Program-made: the position numbers and the translations under genes
Origin: Gammaproteobacteria bacterium
GTDB taxonomy: Bacteria > Pseudomonadota > Gammaproteobacteria > Thiotrichales > Thiotrichaceae
Length of the DNA stretch: 64,000 bases
Direction: 5' to 3'
Assembly: GCA_018822845.1 (NCBI GenBank)
Contig: JAHJJD010000044.1
Coordinates: forward strand, 1 to 64,000
In this document: in pieces, positions 33,959 to 42,123 of the stretch
Layout of the letters: every line of letters begins with the position of its first letter
Numbering within the stretch: position 1 is the stretch's first letter
Notes under the pieces: model-generated
The model's input: only the letters and a program-made list of their open reading frames with translations
What the model was told of the DNA's origin: nothing
Databases searched by the model: none

Positions 33959-34618
33959 CTATCCCAACTCGTTTGAATGCAGGATGGGTATATCGCGCTG
34001 CTCGCGTAAATCGGCAAGGTTATCCATGCCGTCAGGAGCAGACGCCCGCCGGTTCAGGACGATGCCCGCAACCTTAAGGCCACGTCTTTCCGCCGCTTCG
34101 ACCGTCAACATGACATGGTTGATGCAACCCACCCGGTCTTCCGTCACGATCACCAGTGGCAAGCCCAGCAGTTCCGCCAGATCGGCATTCAGGCCATCTT
34201 CGGCAATCGGGGAATAGAAGCCGCCAGCACCTTCCACATACAGAAACTGGCCATTGCGAAAACCATGGCTGCAAGCCGCCACCAGATCAACCATGCTCAG
34301 GGTTTTGCCTTCCAGCCAGGCGGCACGCGGTGGGGAAAGCGGTGCCTGCAAACGGTAGCGGCATACAATATCCATATCAACACCGCCAGCCTGCGCCAGC
34401 TTCCACGCATCCGTTTCACTGACATCGGCATTCCAGCCAGCTTCAACGGGTTTGCGCGGAGCAACATCCCGCCCGATGATTTTCAACAGTTTGAGCAAGT
34501 GCGCACCAATCCAGGTCTTTCCTACACCTGTATCCGTGCCGGTCATGAAAATACCGCCTGCGCGGTCAAACGCTGCACGCTCTAGCCAGCGCGCTACTTC
34601 AGGAGTGATCATACCCAT
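33959..34618 (-). CDS. bioD: Dethiobiotin synthase
   Basis: A 219-residue P-loop ligase that closes the ureido ring of dethiobiotin using CO2 and ATP in biotin synthesis. FMTGTDTGVGKTWIGAHLL near 24-42 is the diagnostic P-loop, KPVEAGW near 56-62 binds the substrate, and VEGAGGFYSPI near 128-138 is the second family motif. The protein has about 17 additional residues before the P-loop domain; a start at the third residue (second Met) would shorten it slightly. It stands alone, away from other bio genes. Confidence 0.92.
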   Translation of the reverse strand: MGMITPEVARWLERAAFDRAGGIFMTGTDTGVGKTWIGAHLLKLLKIIGRDVAPRKPVEAGWNADVSETDAWKLAQAGGVDMDIVCRYRLQAPLSPPRAAWLEGKTLSMVDLVAACSHGFRNGQFLYVEGAGGFYSPIAEDGLNADLAELLGLPLVIVTEDRVGCINHVMLTVEAAERRGLKVAGIVLNRRASAPDGMDNLADLREQRDIPILHSNELG

Positions 34619-34763
34619 ACAGCTTTGTTACCTTTGTGCTACTTATTTGTTACTGTTGATTTTATGCTTCTCCCGCTGGCATTAAATCGACAAAAATCAA
34701 CGAAAACCGATAATGCTGCATTATTCCACCCAGGGGTAACCCACTCCTTCTGCCATCAGCGCC

Positions 34764-34997
34764 TTATCCGTGTAGCCGGGCATTCAGGTCATCAATCACT
34801 TCCGCCCAGTTGGCGTCCTGTAGTAAACCTTCACGCAGGAAACCGGCTTGCGAGGGCGTCCAGAAACGGGCTTCAGCCAATGACTCATGCTTGCCGAGCT
34901 GATGTTGTTCGATAAACACATCGATGTCTTCATGCTCGCCTGACATGCCGAGCTGTGCAAACAGGGTGGAAAGGCTATAAATGGGTTCGGTCATCAT
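34764..34997 (-). CDS. DUF2789 protein
   Basis: A 77-residue soluble protein of the DUF2789 family: LSTLFAQLGMSGEHEDIDVFI, then ARFWTPSQAGFLREGL and ANWAEVIDDLNARL, all family-typical. Function is unknown. Two adjacent ATG codons (34997 and 34994) follow GGGAG; either could be used. It is 44 bases upstream of the fumC stop in the same direction, probably an independent unit. The 145-base space to bioD is AT-rich and shows no gene. Confidence 0.85.
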   Translation of the reverse strand: MMTEPIYSLSTLFAQLGMSGEHEDIDVFIEQHQLGKHESLAEARFWTPSQAGFLREGLLQDANWAEVIDDLNARLHG

Positions 34998-35041
34998 GAT
35001 GCGGCTCTCCCTTCAGGGTTAAATACCAGATAAAACTTGAA

Positions 35042-36433
35042 TCAGCCCTTTTGTAAAAAAGCATTGCTGGTCAGATGGCGGGGGTCCAGCAAGTTTTCCA
35101 GTTCACTTCTATCCATGCTGGTCATTTCGGCAGCCACGTCCAGAATGGGGCGTTGTTGCTGATAGGCCGCCTTGGCGATTTCAGCGCCTTTTTCATAGCC
35201 GATCAGGTTGTTCAGGGCTGTCACCAGCATCGGGTTACGGCTCAGGATTTCTTCCAGCCGGGTCTGGTTGAAATGCATGCCAGCAATCGCCTTGTCCGCC
35301 AGCAGACGGGTGGCGTTGGCCAGCAGGTTGATGCTTTGCAATAGGTTGTAGGCAATCACCGGCAGCATCACGTTCAACTGGAAATTGCCTGATTGACCCG
35401 CTATTGCAATGGTGGCGTCATTGCCAATCACTTGCGCGCAGACCATCACGACGGCTTCCGGCATCACCGGGTTGACCTTGCCCGGCATGATACTGCTGCC
35501 GGGCTGCAAGGCCGGTAGCTGGATTTCCCCCAGCCCTGCCAGCGGGCCACTGTTCATCCAGCGCAGGTCATTGCTGATTTTCATCAGGCTCACCGCCAGG
35601 GTACGCAACTGCCCGCTGACCGCCACTGCGGCGTCCTGCGAACTGAGCGCCTCGAAAAGGTTGGCAGCCAGATGAAAATTGAGGCCGGTCTGATTGTTCA
35701 GATAGGCAGGAATATGCCGGGCAAATTCGGGATGGGCGTTGACCCCGGTACCGACAGCGGTACCGCCAATCGCCAGCTCGCACAGTACCCTGGCGGCAAA
35801 GGCAATCCGCCCGCTGGCATGGTGTATCTGTGCTGCCCAGCCGCCCAGTTCCTGCCCGACTGTCAGCGGCATGGCATCCATCAGGTGGGTGCGGCCCGTC
35901 TTGAGCAGATGCCCGCTTTCACGCGCCTTGTCTTCAATGGTGGTGGAAAGGTGTTGCAGCGCGGGCAGCAGTTGTTCATGAATATCCAGCAAGGCCGCGA
36001 CATGGATGCAGGAGGGAATCACATCGTTGGAACTCTGCCCCTTGTTGACATGATCATTCGGGTGCACCGGCAGGCCGCATTGCAACTGGGCAAGGCGGGC
36101 GATGACCTCATTCGCATTCATGTTGGTGCTGGTGCCGGAACCGGTCTGGAATACATCAACCGGGAATTCACCATCATGAATTCCTTCCGCCATTTGCAGC
36201 GCTGCCAACTGGATTGTGTGGGCACGCTCATCATCCAGCAGCCCCAGGTTCTGGTTGGCGCAAGCACAGGCGTATTTGAGCAGACCCAGTGCACGAATGA
36301 AGCTGCGCGGCATGGTCAGGCCGCTGATCGGGAAATTATCAATAGCGCGTTTGGTCTGGGGGCCGTACAAGGCGTCCAGCGGAATCTGGACTTTCCCCAG
36401 GCTATCCGTTTCGGTGCGTGTCGATTTGCTCAT
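35042..36433 (-). CDS. fumC: Class II fumarate hydratase
   Basis: A 463-residue iron-independent fumarase that converts fumarate to malate in the TCA cycle. The superfamily signature GSSIMPGKVNP is intact (catalytic serine loop), and TGSGTSTNMNANEV, GRTHLMDAMPLTVGQE are further landmarks. I start at the ATG at 36433 (MSKSTRTETDSLGKV) with AGGA upstream; the open frame goes back to 36469. Being iron-free and stable in oxygen, it suits micro-oxic conditions. Confidence 0.95.
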   Translation of the reverse strand: MSKSTRTETDSLGKVQIPLDALYGPQTKRAIDNFPISGLTMPRSFIRALGLLKYACACANQNLGLLDDERAHTIQLAALQMAEGIHDGEFPVDVFQTGSGTSTNMNANEVIARLAQLQCGLPVHPNDHVNKGQSSNDVIPSCIHVAALLDIHEQLLPALQHLSTTIEDKARESGHLLKTGRTHLMDAMPLTVGQELGGWAAQIHHASGRIAFAARVLCELAIGGTAVGTGVNAHPEFARHIPAYLNNQTGLNFHLAANLFEALSSQDAAVAVSGQLRTLAVSLMKISNDLRWMNSGPLAGLGEIQLPALQPGSSIMPGKVNPVMPEAVVMVCAQVIGNDATIAIAGQSGNFQLNVMLPVIAYNLLQSINLLANATRLLADKAIAGMHFNQTRLEEILSRNPMLVTALNNLIGYEKGAEIAKAAYQQQRPILDVAAEMTSMDRSELENLLDPRHLTSNAFLQKG

Positions 36434-36574
36434 GTCCGGCAACATCCTGTTCAGCGGCTGAATGGTCATAATCCCACATAACTGCTGCCAGCCTTAAATT
36501 TCGCTGTTTTGCGTAATTGAATCAGCGCGCTGGTGTAGACTCCGCCATGCCAGCAAAACCCGCAACGAAGCTCC

Positions 36575-37867
36575 TCAAACGGCAACTTTCTCGGCAAAAA
36601 ACTCAGCGGCGTTTACCCCCCAGTTCGGTACCTTGCCGCCAGTGGCGAAGAACAGTTGCTTGTATTGCATTTTCAACATGTGCGGTACGCGGCCCATTTC
36701 CAGGATTTGTGTATCACCGCCATACCACGAGTTGGAGCGGATGTAGAAAGCCTTGCTGGAACCCATGTCACCTATGCACAGTACCACCGGTTGCAACAGT
36801 TTGTCGGCGTCATGCGCAGCTAGCAGACCCATGTCGCGGGCAATCTGGCGTCCAACAATTTCGCACTGCTGATGGCCGATGGAGCCCAGCTTGGGAACAG
36901 TTGCGGCAGCGCAGTCACCAGCCGCGAACACCTGGGGATATTTGGGGTTGCGCATGTACAAATCGGTGACGACAAACCCTTCATTATCCGTAATAGGCAG
37001 ATCGCGCAGGAAATCGTGCGCGCGCCAGTCCGGGAACAGGATCTTGATCTCAGCATCCAGCACCTGGCCGTTCTCGAACTCGATACCAGTGGCGGTCAGG
37101 CGCGTAACGTCCCCCGTTTTGTTGACGTAGTTGAAACCCATGCCGGAAGCGATTTCCAGCAGTTGCTTGACGATTTCCTCACCCGCATCTTCGGCGATCA
37201 TTTCAGCAGGCGTGGTGATGGTGATGTTTTGCGGGCCACCCTTGTCATGCTTTTCCAGCCAGTTGGCCAGTGACAGGGAAACCTCTACCGGCGGGCCTTC
37301 ACAAGCGGCTTCGGCATACGGAATCTTGCCGCCGGGGTAAGGCTCCAGCCCTTCCGCGCCGTTGCCCTGATGGAAACGCGCCGAACCTACCACGATCGGC
37401 CCACCCTGGTAGCTGTCGCGCAGCTTTTTGTGCAATTTGTTGGCATGGTAAAAGTCGGATACGGTATCGCCGTATTCGTCAAAACCCTCGATGCAGTCAT
37501 AGGCCAGCCTGCACCCCAGCGCTACTACCAGATAATCGTAGGTAATCTGTTGCAGGGCGGAACCAGGGCGTTCGCTGGGAACGAAGCTGACCTGTTTGGT
37601 ATCCGGGTTAAGGCTAATGACCTTACCCTGGATGAAAGCAACATTGTCCTTGGCCAAGGTGCCCGGCAAGTCCATTTTCAGGGATTGCTCGGGGTCGTGG
37701 TCTTCGAATATTTCGGTAGGGATGTTGGGAATGAATAGCAGGTAGTTTTTCTGGTCAATCACGGTAATGTCGACCGTGTCCTTCGCGTATTTGCGGATTT
37801 CCTGGGCACATCCGAGACCGGCAAAGTTGCCGCCCAGTATCAGCACCCGTGGTTTGATAGTGGTCAT
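36575..37867 (-). CDS. SQR-like FAD-dependent oxidoreductase
   Basis: A 430-residue two-dinucleotide-fold flavoprotein. LILGGNFAGLGCAQEI near 9-24 binds FAD, VFAAGDCAAA near 325 is the second FAD motif, and the C-terminus YKQLFFATGGKVPNWG resembles the amphipathic membrane-contact end of sulfide:quinone reductases. Cysteines in LAYDCIEGF, AACEGPPVEV and HQQCEIVG are in places compatible with a sulfide-oxidising disulfide. In a sulfur-storing host it probably oxidises sulfide and reduces quinone, but related NDH-2 or flavocytochrome-like functions cannot be excluded. The ATG at 37867 follows GGAG; the upstream open frame joins it to an mscS remnant and is not part of the protein. Confidence 0.8.
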   Translation of the reverse strand: MTTIKPRVLILGGNFAGLGCAQEIRKYAKDTVDITVIDQKNYLLFIPNIPTEIFEDHDPEQSLKMDLPGTLAKDNVAFIQGKVISLNPDTKQVSFVPSERPGSALQQITYDYLVVALGCRLAYDCIEGFDEYGDTVSDFYHANKLHKKLRDSYQGGPIVVGSARFHQGNGAEGLEPYPGGKIPYAEAACEGPPVEVSLSLANWLEKHDKGGPQNITITTPAEMIAEDAGEEIVKQLLEIASGMGFNYVNKTGDVTRLTATGIEFENGQVLDAEIKILFPDWRAHDFLRDLPITDNEGFVVTDLYMRNPKYPQVFAAGDCAAATVPKLGSIGHQQCEIVGRQIARDMGLLAAHDADKLLQPVVLCIGDMGSSKAFYIRSNSWYGGDTQILEMGRVPHMLKMQYKQLFFATGGKVPNWGVNAAEFFAEKVAV

Positions 37868-37879
37868 GGTTGATCTCCT

Positions 37880-38488
37880 CGTATTACTTGCGCTTGACCC
37901 ATTTGTCGTTGCGCTTTTCGTAACTTTACGTATGGCTTCACTGCGAACCTTCCCGAAATTGTGGCTCCGTTGATCCACCCACGCGAATACCCGCAACAAT
38001 ACGTTGGAATCCCCCAGTGCCTCAATCAGCGCCAGCGGCCTGGGCTCGGCCAGCACGCCCGGCATGGCTTGCAGGGTTTCCAGCGCCAGTGTCTGGGCGG
38101 CCAGCAGATCCTGTGCCGTATCCATTCCCACATCGAACTGGAAACGTCGTTCCGGGTTGCGGGTGAAATTGGTGATGATGGCCTTGAACACCGTCGCGTT
38201 GGGGATGCGGATGTGATTCCCGTCTGGCGAAATCAGGATGGTGGCGCGCGAATTGAGGCTGGCGACATTGCCCTCGAAATTGTCGATCCGGATCAGATCG
38301 TTAACCTCGAAGGGATTGCGCACGTTCAGCAAAATACTGGCGATGTAGTTTTCCACTGTATCACGCACCGCCTGCACGGAGCTGCCGGTTGCGATGACCT
38401 TGTCTGCTTCAGCTGCACTTTCTGCGCTTTTATTGGTCAGCAAACCGGCTGAACGGCCTTAAATAAAGACCCTGTTTTTAATATTCAT
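37880..38488 (-). pseudogene. Remnant of an MscS-family mechanosensitive channel gene
   Basis: The minus strand encodes the end of the pore helix and the soluble beta domain of MscS (ENYIASILLNVRNPFEVNDL, then IRIPNATVFKAIITNFTR) and part of the C-terminal domain. The first membrane helices are missing. An ATG at 38488 with AAGGTGA upstream gives MNIKNRVFI and stops at once, while the channel frame begins without any ATG. At the other end the channel frame runs on into the next gene without a stop, whereas a stop preceded by EKRNDKWVKRK lies in another frame. At least two frameshifts and a deletion are therefore likely. Confidence 0.7.
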
Positions 38489-38595
38489 GATAATCACCTT
38501 GACCTAAAGTCTTAGGCAAAACACTGTATAAAATCAAAAACAACACAACTCATCTATAATTCATTTTAAAATTTAAAATAATAATTTCCATGTAA

Positions 38596-39789
38596 TCATT
38601 TTTTATTTTCCCCGTGCTGTGTAGATACCCGTTGCGCCAGCCACATCAGTGCAGCCCCCACTACGGTGACGCCAGCGGCGATCATCAACGGCAGGTTGAA
38701 ATTACCTTGCTGTTCCGCCATCCAGCCCGCCGCCGCAGGCCCCACAATCTGGGCTACCCCGAAACAGGCTGTCAGCAGGCCCATCAAGCGGGTAGGGCGC
38801 GAACCGCCCAAGCGTCCACCGTACATCAGCACCATCGACACAATTCCCATGAAAGTCCCGCCAAACAGCAAGGCTCCCAGGATGGATGCAACTTGCGAAG
38901 TACTGATCACCGGCAAAACAATACCCACTGCCTGCACCAGATAAGCCGCAATCAGGGCAGGAAAATCACCAATCCTGCGTGCCAGTTGCGACCACAACCA
39001 GCAGGACGGCGCAGCCGCCAGACCCACCACCACCCAGGCATAGTCTCCCAGATGCGGAACCAGCGAAGCCTTTTGTAGAATCGACACCAGAAAGGTTGCG
39101 CTGATGACATAACCAACTCCCTCGCAAAAATACGCCAGCGCAATCAGCGCAATCAGCGTAATCAACAGCTTGAAAGCCCTGTGTGGAACCGCCGAGTCTA
39201 TCGCCACCTTCTTGTGCGGGTTCAGGCTCCACTGATTGAACAGCAGCCCCGGCAAGCCCAATACCAGCAACAGGATGCCAGTGCTGATCCACAAGCCCTG
39301 CCATGTCAGCCCGTCCTTCAGGAGCAGCACCCACAATGCCCCCAGCGCAATACCGATTCCCACTCCGGAAAAATGGATGCCCAACGCTGTCGTGCTGTGA
39401 CGCGGATTCACCGCCAGCATCATCAGGCCGGAACCGATGACCATGCCCCCCGCACTCGCCAGCCCGCTTAAAAAGCGAAACAATAGCCACAGCGTATCAT
39501 CCTGAATGATACCCATACCGATGTTGGTCAGCGCGGCCACGACGATGGCCAGGCGGAACAAAAAACGCTTGGTGGCAATGGAGTGGATGAAGCTGGCACC
39601 CAGTGCGCCGCACAAATATCCGACATAGTTTGCGGAGGCCAGCAGCCCTGCCCAATCCTCACCAAAGCCCAGCGAAGCCTGCATCAGGGGCAATAATGGC
39701 GTGTAAATGAAACGGGCGATACCGAATGTCGCGATCAGACCCAACATACCAACCGCAATTGACCAACGCTCCTGCTTGCTAAGTGTCAT
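38596..39789 (-). CDS. MFS transporter, YbfB/YjiJ family
   Basis: A 397-residue transporter with about twelve hydrophobic helices. FGIARFIYTPLLPLM near residues 22-36 is the signature of the YbfB/YjiJ branch (GxxRFxYTPLLPxM). GRLGGSRPTRLMG near 325 corresponds to the loop in the C-terminal half. Substrate unknown in this branch. The neighbouring spaces (38489-38595 and 39790-40002) are AT-rich; apart from possible promoter elements I see nothing in them. Confidence 0.88.
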   Translation of the reverse strand: MTLSKQERWSIAVGMLGLIATFGIARFIYTPLLPLMQASLGFGEDWAGLLASANYVGYLCGALGASFIHSIATKRFLFRLAIVVAALTNIGMGIIQDDTLWLLFRFLSGLASAGGMVIGSGLMMLAVNPRHSTTALGIHFSGVGIGIALGALWVLLLKDGLTWQGLWISTGILLLVLGLPGLLFNQWSLNPHKKVAIDSAVPHRAFKLLITLIALIALAYFCEGVGYVISATFLVSILQKASLVPHLGDYAWVVVGLAAAPSCWLWSQLARRIGDFPALIAAYLVQAVGIVLPVISTSQVASILGALLFGGTFMGIVSMVLMYGGRLGGSRPTRLMGLLTACFGVAQIVGPAAAGWMAEQQGNFNLPLMIAAGVTVVGAALMWLAQRVSTQHGENKK

Positions 39790-40002
39790 GTAAGCCTCGT
39801 AAAAATATCGGGTAATCCCTAGTGTAACAACTCTAAAAATTAAAAATTACTCACTCCTTGTTACTTACTGCCAAAAAAAATTAATGATAGATTTGATTTA
39901 TGAAGTGAACCTCTTGGCTGCGGGCTGCGACTATATTAACAAGCCAAGGGGATACGGCCAGTAAAACAACATAATTCAAGACTTGCCAGGGTAACAATAA
40001 CG

Positions 40003-40512
40003 ATGAAAATGACGAGAACAGCGCTCATGCTGGCCATGAGTGGGGGATTCTTTTTCGGGGCTACATTCGCATCTGCGCAGGACTGCCAGATCAATCAACC
40101 ATTCACAACGCCTGATCAGCGGTTTGTCGATCATGGTGACGGCACTGTCACTGATGCGCAAACCGGCCTGATGTGGAAAAAATGCCTGGAAGGGCAGCAA
40201 GGCATTTTTTGTTACGGCTCTCCTGCCCAAATGACGTGGCAATCGGCAGAACAACTGGCCAGTAACAACCGTTTTGCGGGTCGGGATGGCTGGCGTCTTC
40301 CCAGCGTCAAGGAATTGTCCGGTATCGTGGAACGCTCATGCCAGAACCCGGCCATCAATTTACGCATTTTCCCCGGCACACCCGCCCATAGCTTCTGGTC
40401 ATCCAGCCAGTCTGGTGCCAACGCATGGAGCGTGGACTTCAGTCGGGGACAACCGCTTCGCAGCCTCCAGCTGGGGGGCAAATACGTTCGTCTGGTGCGG
40501 GATCTGCGGTAA
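40003..40512 (+). CDS. DUF1566 (Lcl-type) exported protein
   Basis: A 169-residue protein with a signal peptide (MKMTRTALMLAMSGGFFFGA to about residue 25). The rest is one DUF1566 domain: FVDHGDGTVTDAQTGLMWKK, then WRLPSVKELSGIVE, and the end HSFWSSSQ ... AWSVDFSRG ... KYVRLVRD. The domain is a C-type-lectin-like fold found in surface adhesins such as Lcl of Legionella. Paired cysteines (residues 28, 61, 70, 112) would be oxidised in the periplasm. A role in surface binding is likely but unproven. Confidence 0.88.
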   Translation: MKMTRTALMLAMSGGFFFGATFASAQDCQINQPFTTPDQRFVDHGDGTVTDAQTGLMWKKCLEGQQGIFCYGSPAQMTWQSAEQLASNNRFAGRDGWRLPSVKELSGIVERSCQNPAINLRIFPGTPAHSFWSSSQSGANAWSVDFSRGQPLRSLQLGGKYVRLVRDLR

Positions 40513-40530
40513 AACTCCGCAGTTTGCGTC

Positions 40531-40611
40531 AGGTTTACGTCTTACCGGCTACCGCTGAAGGTTTACCCCGCTTCCCCTGTGGGTAAACTGAATCCGGTAG
40601 CTGGTAAACCT
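40531..40611. repeat. Nested inverted repeat between convergent genes
   Basis: TTACCGGCTACC at 40542-40553 pairs with GGTAGCTGGTAA at 40596-40607, and inside it GGTTTACCC at 40560-40568 pairs with GGGTAAACT at 40581-40589. It fills the gap between the DUF1566 gene and the NuoM-like gene and may end both transcripts, although no T-run follows. Confidence 0.65.
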
Positions 40612-40629
40612 ATTTCAACCCTCTCCTGA

Positions 40630-42123
40630 TTACGGTGAAACTTCCACCGGCAACATCAAACTCACCCAATACTGGCTGCTGGTTTCCGTCACATCCAGTA
40701 TCGCCTGCGGGTAGAAACCGAAGGCCAGTACCAGCAACGCCATCACCAGCAGCACCGCCAGTTCCCGCCGTTTGAGGTCAGGCGCATCGCGGATGATGTC
40801 ATGCCGCGCCTCACCCAGAAACGCCTTGCGGTAGAAGCTGAGGAAATACGCAGCCCCCAGGATCACCACGAACAGCACCACCAGCCCCGCGCCGGTATGC
40901 GTTTCCAGCACGCTCACAATCATCAGGAATTCTGCCGGAAAACCACTGGTGGCAGGCATCCCGATCCCCGCCAGCCCGAGGAAAAAGAATAGCGCCGCCA
41001 GCAACGGCATGGATTTCGCCACCCCGCCCAGACTGAGGATCTCGGTCGAGCCAGTACGCTGATGCAGGAAACCGGTAATCAGGAACAAGCCGCCCGCCAC
41101 CAGGGTGAAATTCAGCAACTGGAATACCGCACCCTGAATCCCCTGCGGGCTGAAGGCAGCAATCCCCAGCACCACCAACCCCACATGACTGAGGGAAGAA
41201 AACGCCAGCATCCGCCGCAAACTGGTCTGGCTCAAGGCAGCTACCGCGCCGTACAATACCCCGATCATGCCCAGCCCTACCAGCACCCACTGGAAATCAT
41301 GCGCTGCCTGCGGTGCCAGCGGCAGGGCGAACCGCAACAGGCCGTAAGCCCCTACCTTCAAGCCGGTCAACAATGCGACCGTGGCAGGCGGGCCTTCCTG
41401 CGCCACCACCGGCAACCAGGTATGCAGCGGGAACAGCGGAATCTTCACCCCGAAACCTACCAGCAACAGGAAGAACACCGTCACCTGCACCCCGTAATCC
41501 CGGCTTCCCTGCAACAAATCGACGTAGGCAAAACTCATCCCGCCCGGATTATTGATCGCCATGAATACAAACCCGACCAGCAGTGGCAGACCACCCGCCA
41601 GCATGAACAGGCTGTATTTCACCCCTGCATAACGCCGGTTTGCACCGCTACCCCACAGGCTGATGAGGAAAAACAGCGGCAGCAAGGTCATCTCCCAGAA
41701 CAGGAAGAACAGGATGGTATCCAGCGAGGTGAAAATGCCCATGATGGTGAATTCCAGCACCAGCAACAGCGCAAAATACAGCCGCGTCAGGGTGCGGATT
41801 GCATTCCACGACGCCAGTATCACCCCGATGAACAACAACGCGGTAAACGGCAGGAACAGCACCGACAGGCCATCCACCCCCAAGCGGTAGGCAATGCCCA
41901 GATCAGGCATCCACGGCGTCGTTTCCACAAACTGGAAACCGGTCTGTTTCGGGTCGAAACCCGCCACAATCACCAGTGACACCAGCAGCGTCAGGGTGGC
42001 CATGGTCAGCGCCGCCCAGCGAGCTTCCTTGCCTGGCATGAAACCTGTCAGCAAAGCGCCCATCGGCAGCATCAGCAACAACAGACTCAACCAGGGAAAA
42101 TCCATACCCGTCATACTGAGCAT
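40630..42123 (-). CDS. NuoM-like proton-pumping subunit (NADH dehydrogenase/antiporter family)
   Basis: A 497-residue membrane protein with about fourteen helices, homologous to NuoM/ND4. The pumping residues are present: glutamate in LFFLFWEMTLLPLFF, lysine in GFGVKIPLFPLHTWLP and lysine in LLTGLKVGAYGLLRF. It is the last gene of the Dab operon and overlaps the upstream gene as TGATG. No other complex I genes are nearby, so it probably works with the DabA/DabB units or as part of a dedicated membrane complex that moves protons or Na+. It is not a normal nuo operon. Confidence 0.88.
   Translation of the reverse strand: MLSMTGMDFPWLSLLLLMLPMGALLTGFMPGKEARWAALTMATLTLLVSLVIVAGFDPKQTGFQFVETTPWMPDLGIAYRLGVDGLSVLFLPFTALLFIGVILASWNAIRTLTRLYFALLLVLEFTIMGIFTSLDTILFFLFWEMTLLPLFFLISLWGSGANRRYAGVKYSLFMLAGGLPLLVGFVFMAINNPGGMSFAYVDLLQGSRDYGVQVTVFFLLLVGFGVKIPLFPLHTWLPVVAQEGPPATVALLTGLKVGAYGLLRFALPLAPQAAHDFQWVLVGLGMIGVLYGAVAALSQTSLRRMLAFSSLSHVGLVVLGIAAFSPQGIQGAVFQLLNFTLVAGGLFLITGFLHQRTGSTEILSLGGVAKSMPLLAALFFFLGLAGIGMPATSGFPAEFLMIVSVLETHTGAGLVVLFVVILGAAYFLSFYRKAFLGEARHDIIRDAPDLKRRELAVLLVMALLVLAFGFYPQAILDVTETSSQYWVSLMLPVEVSP

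Noticed and set aside
36575-38443. A single 622-residue MscS-flavoprotein fusion
   Set aside because: The flavoprotein has its own ATG with a ribosome-binding site, and the channel part lacks a start and its membrane helices.
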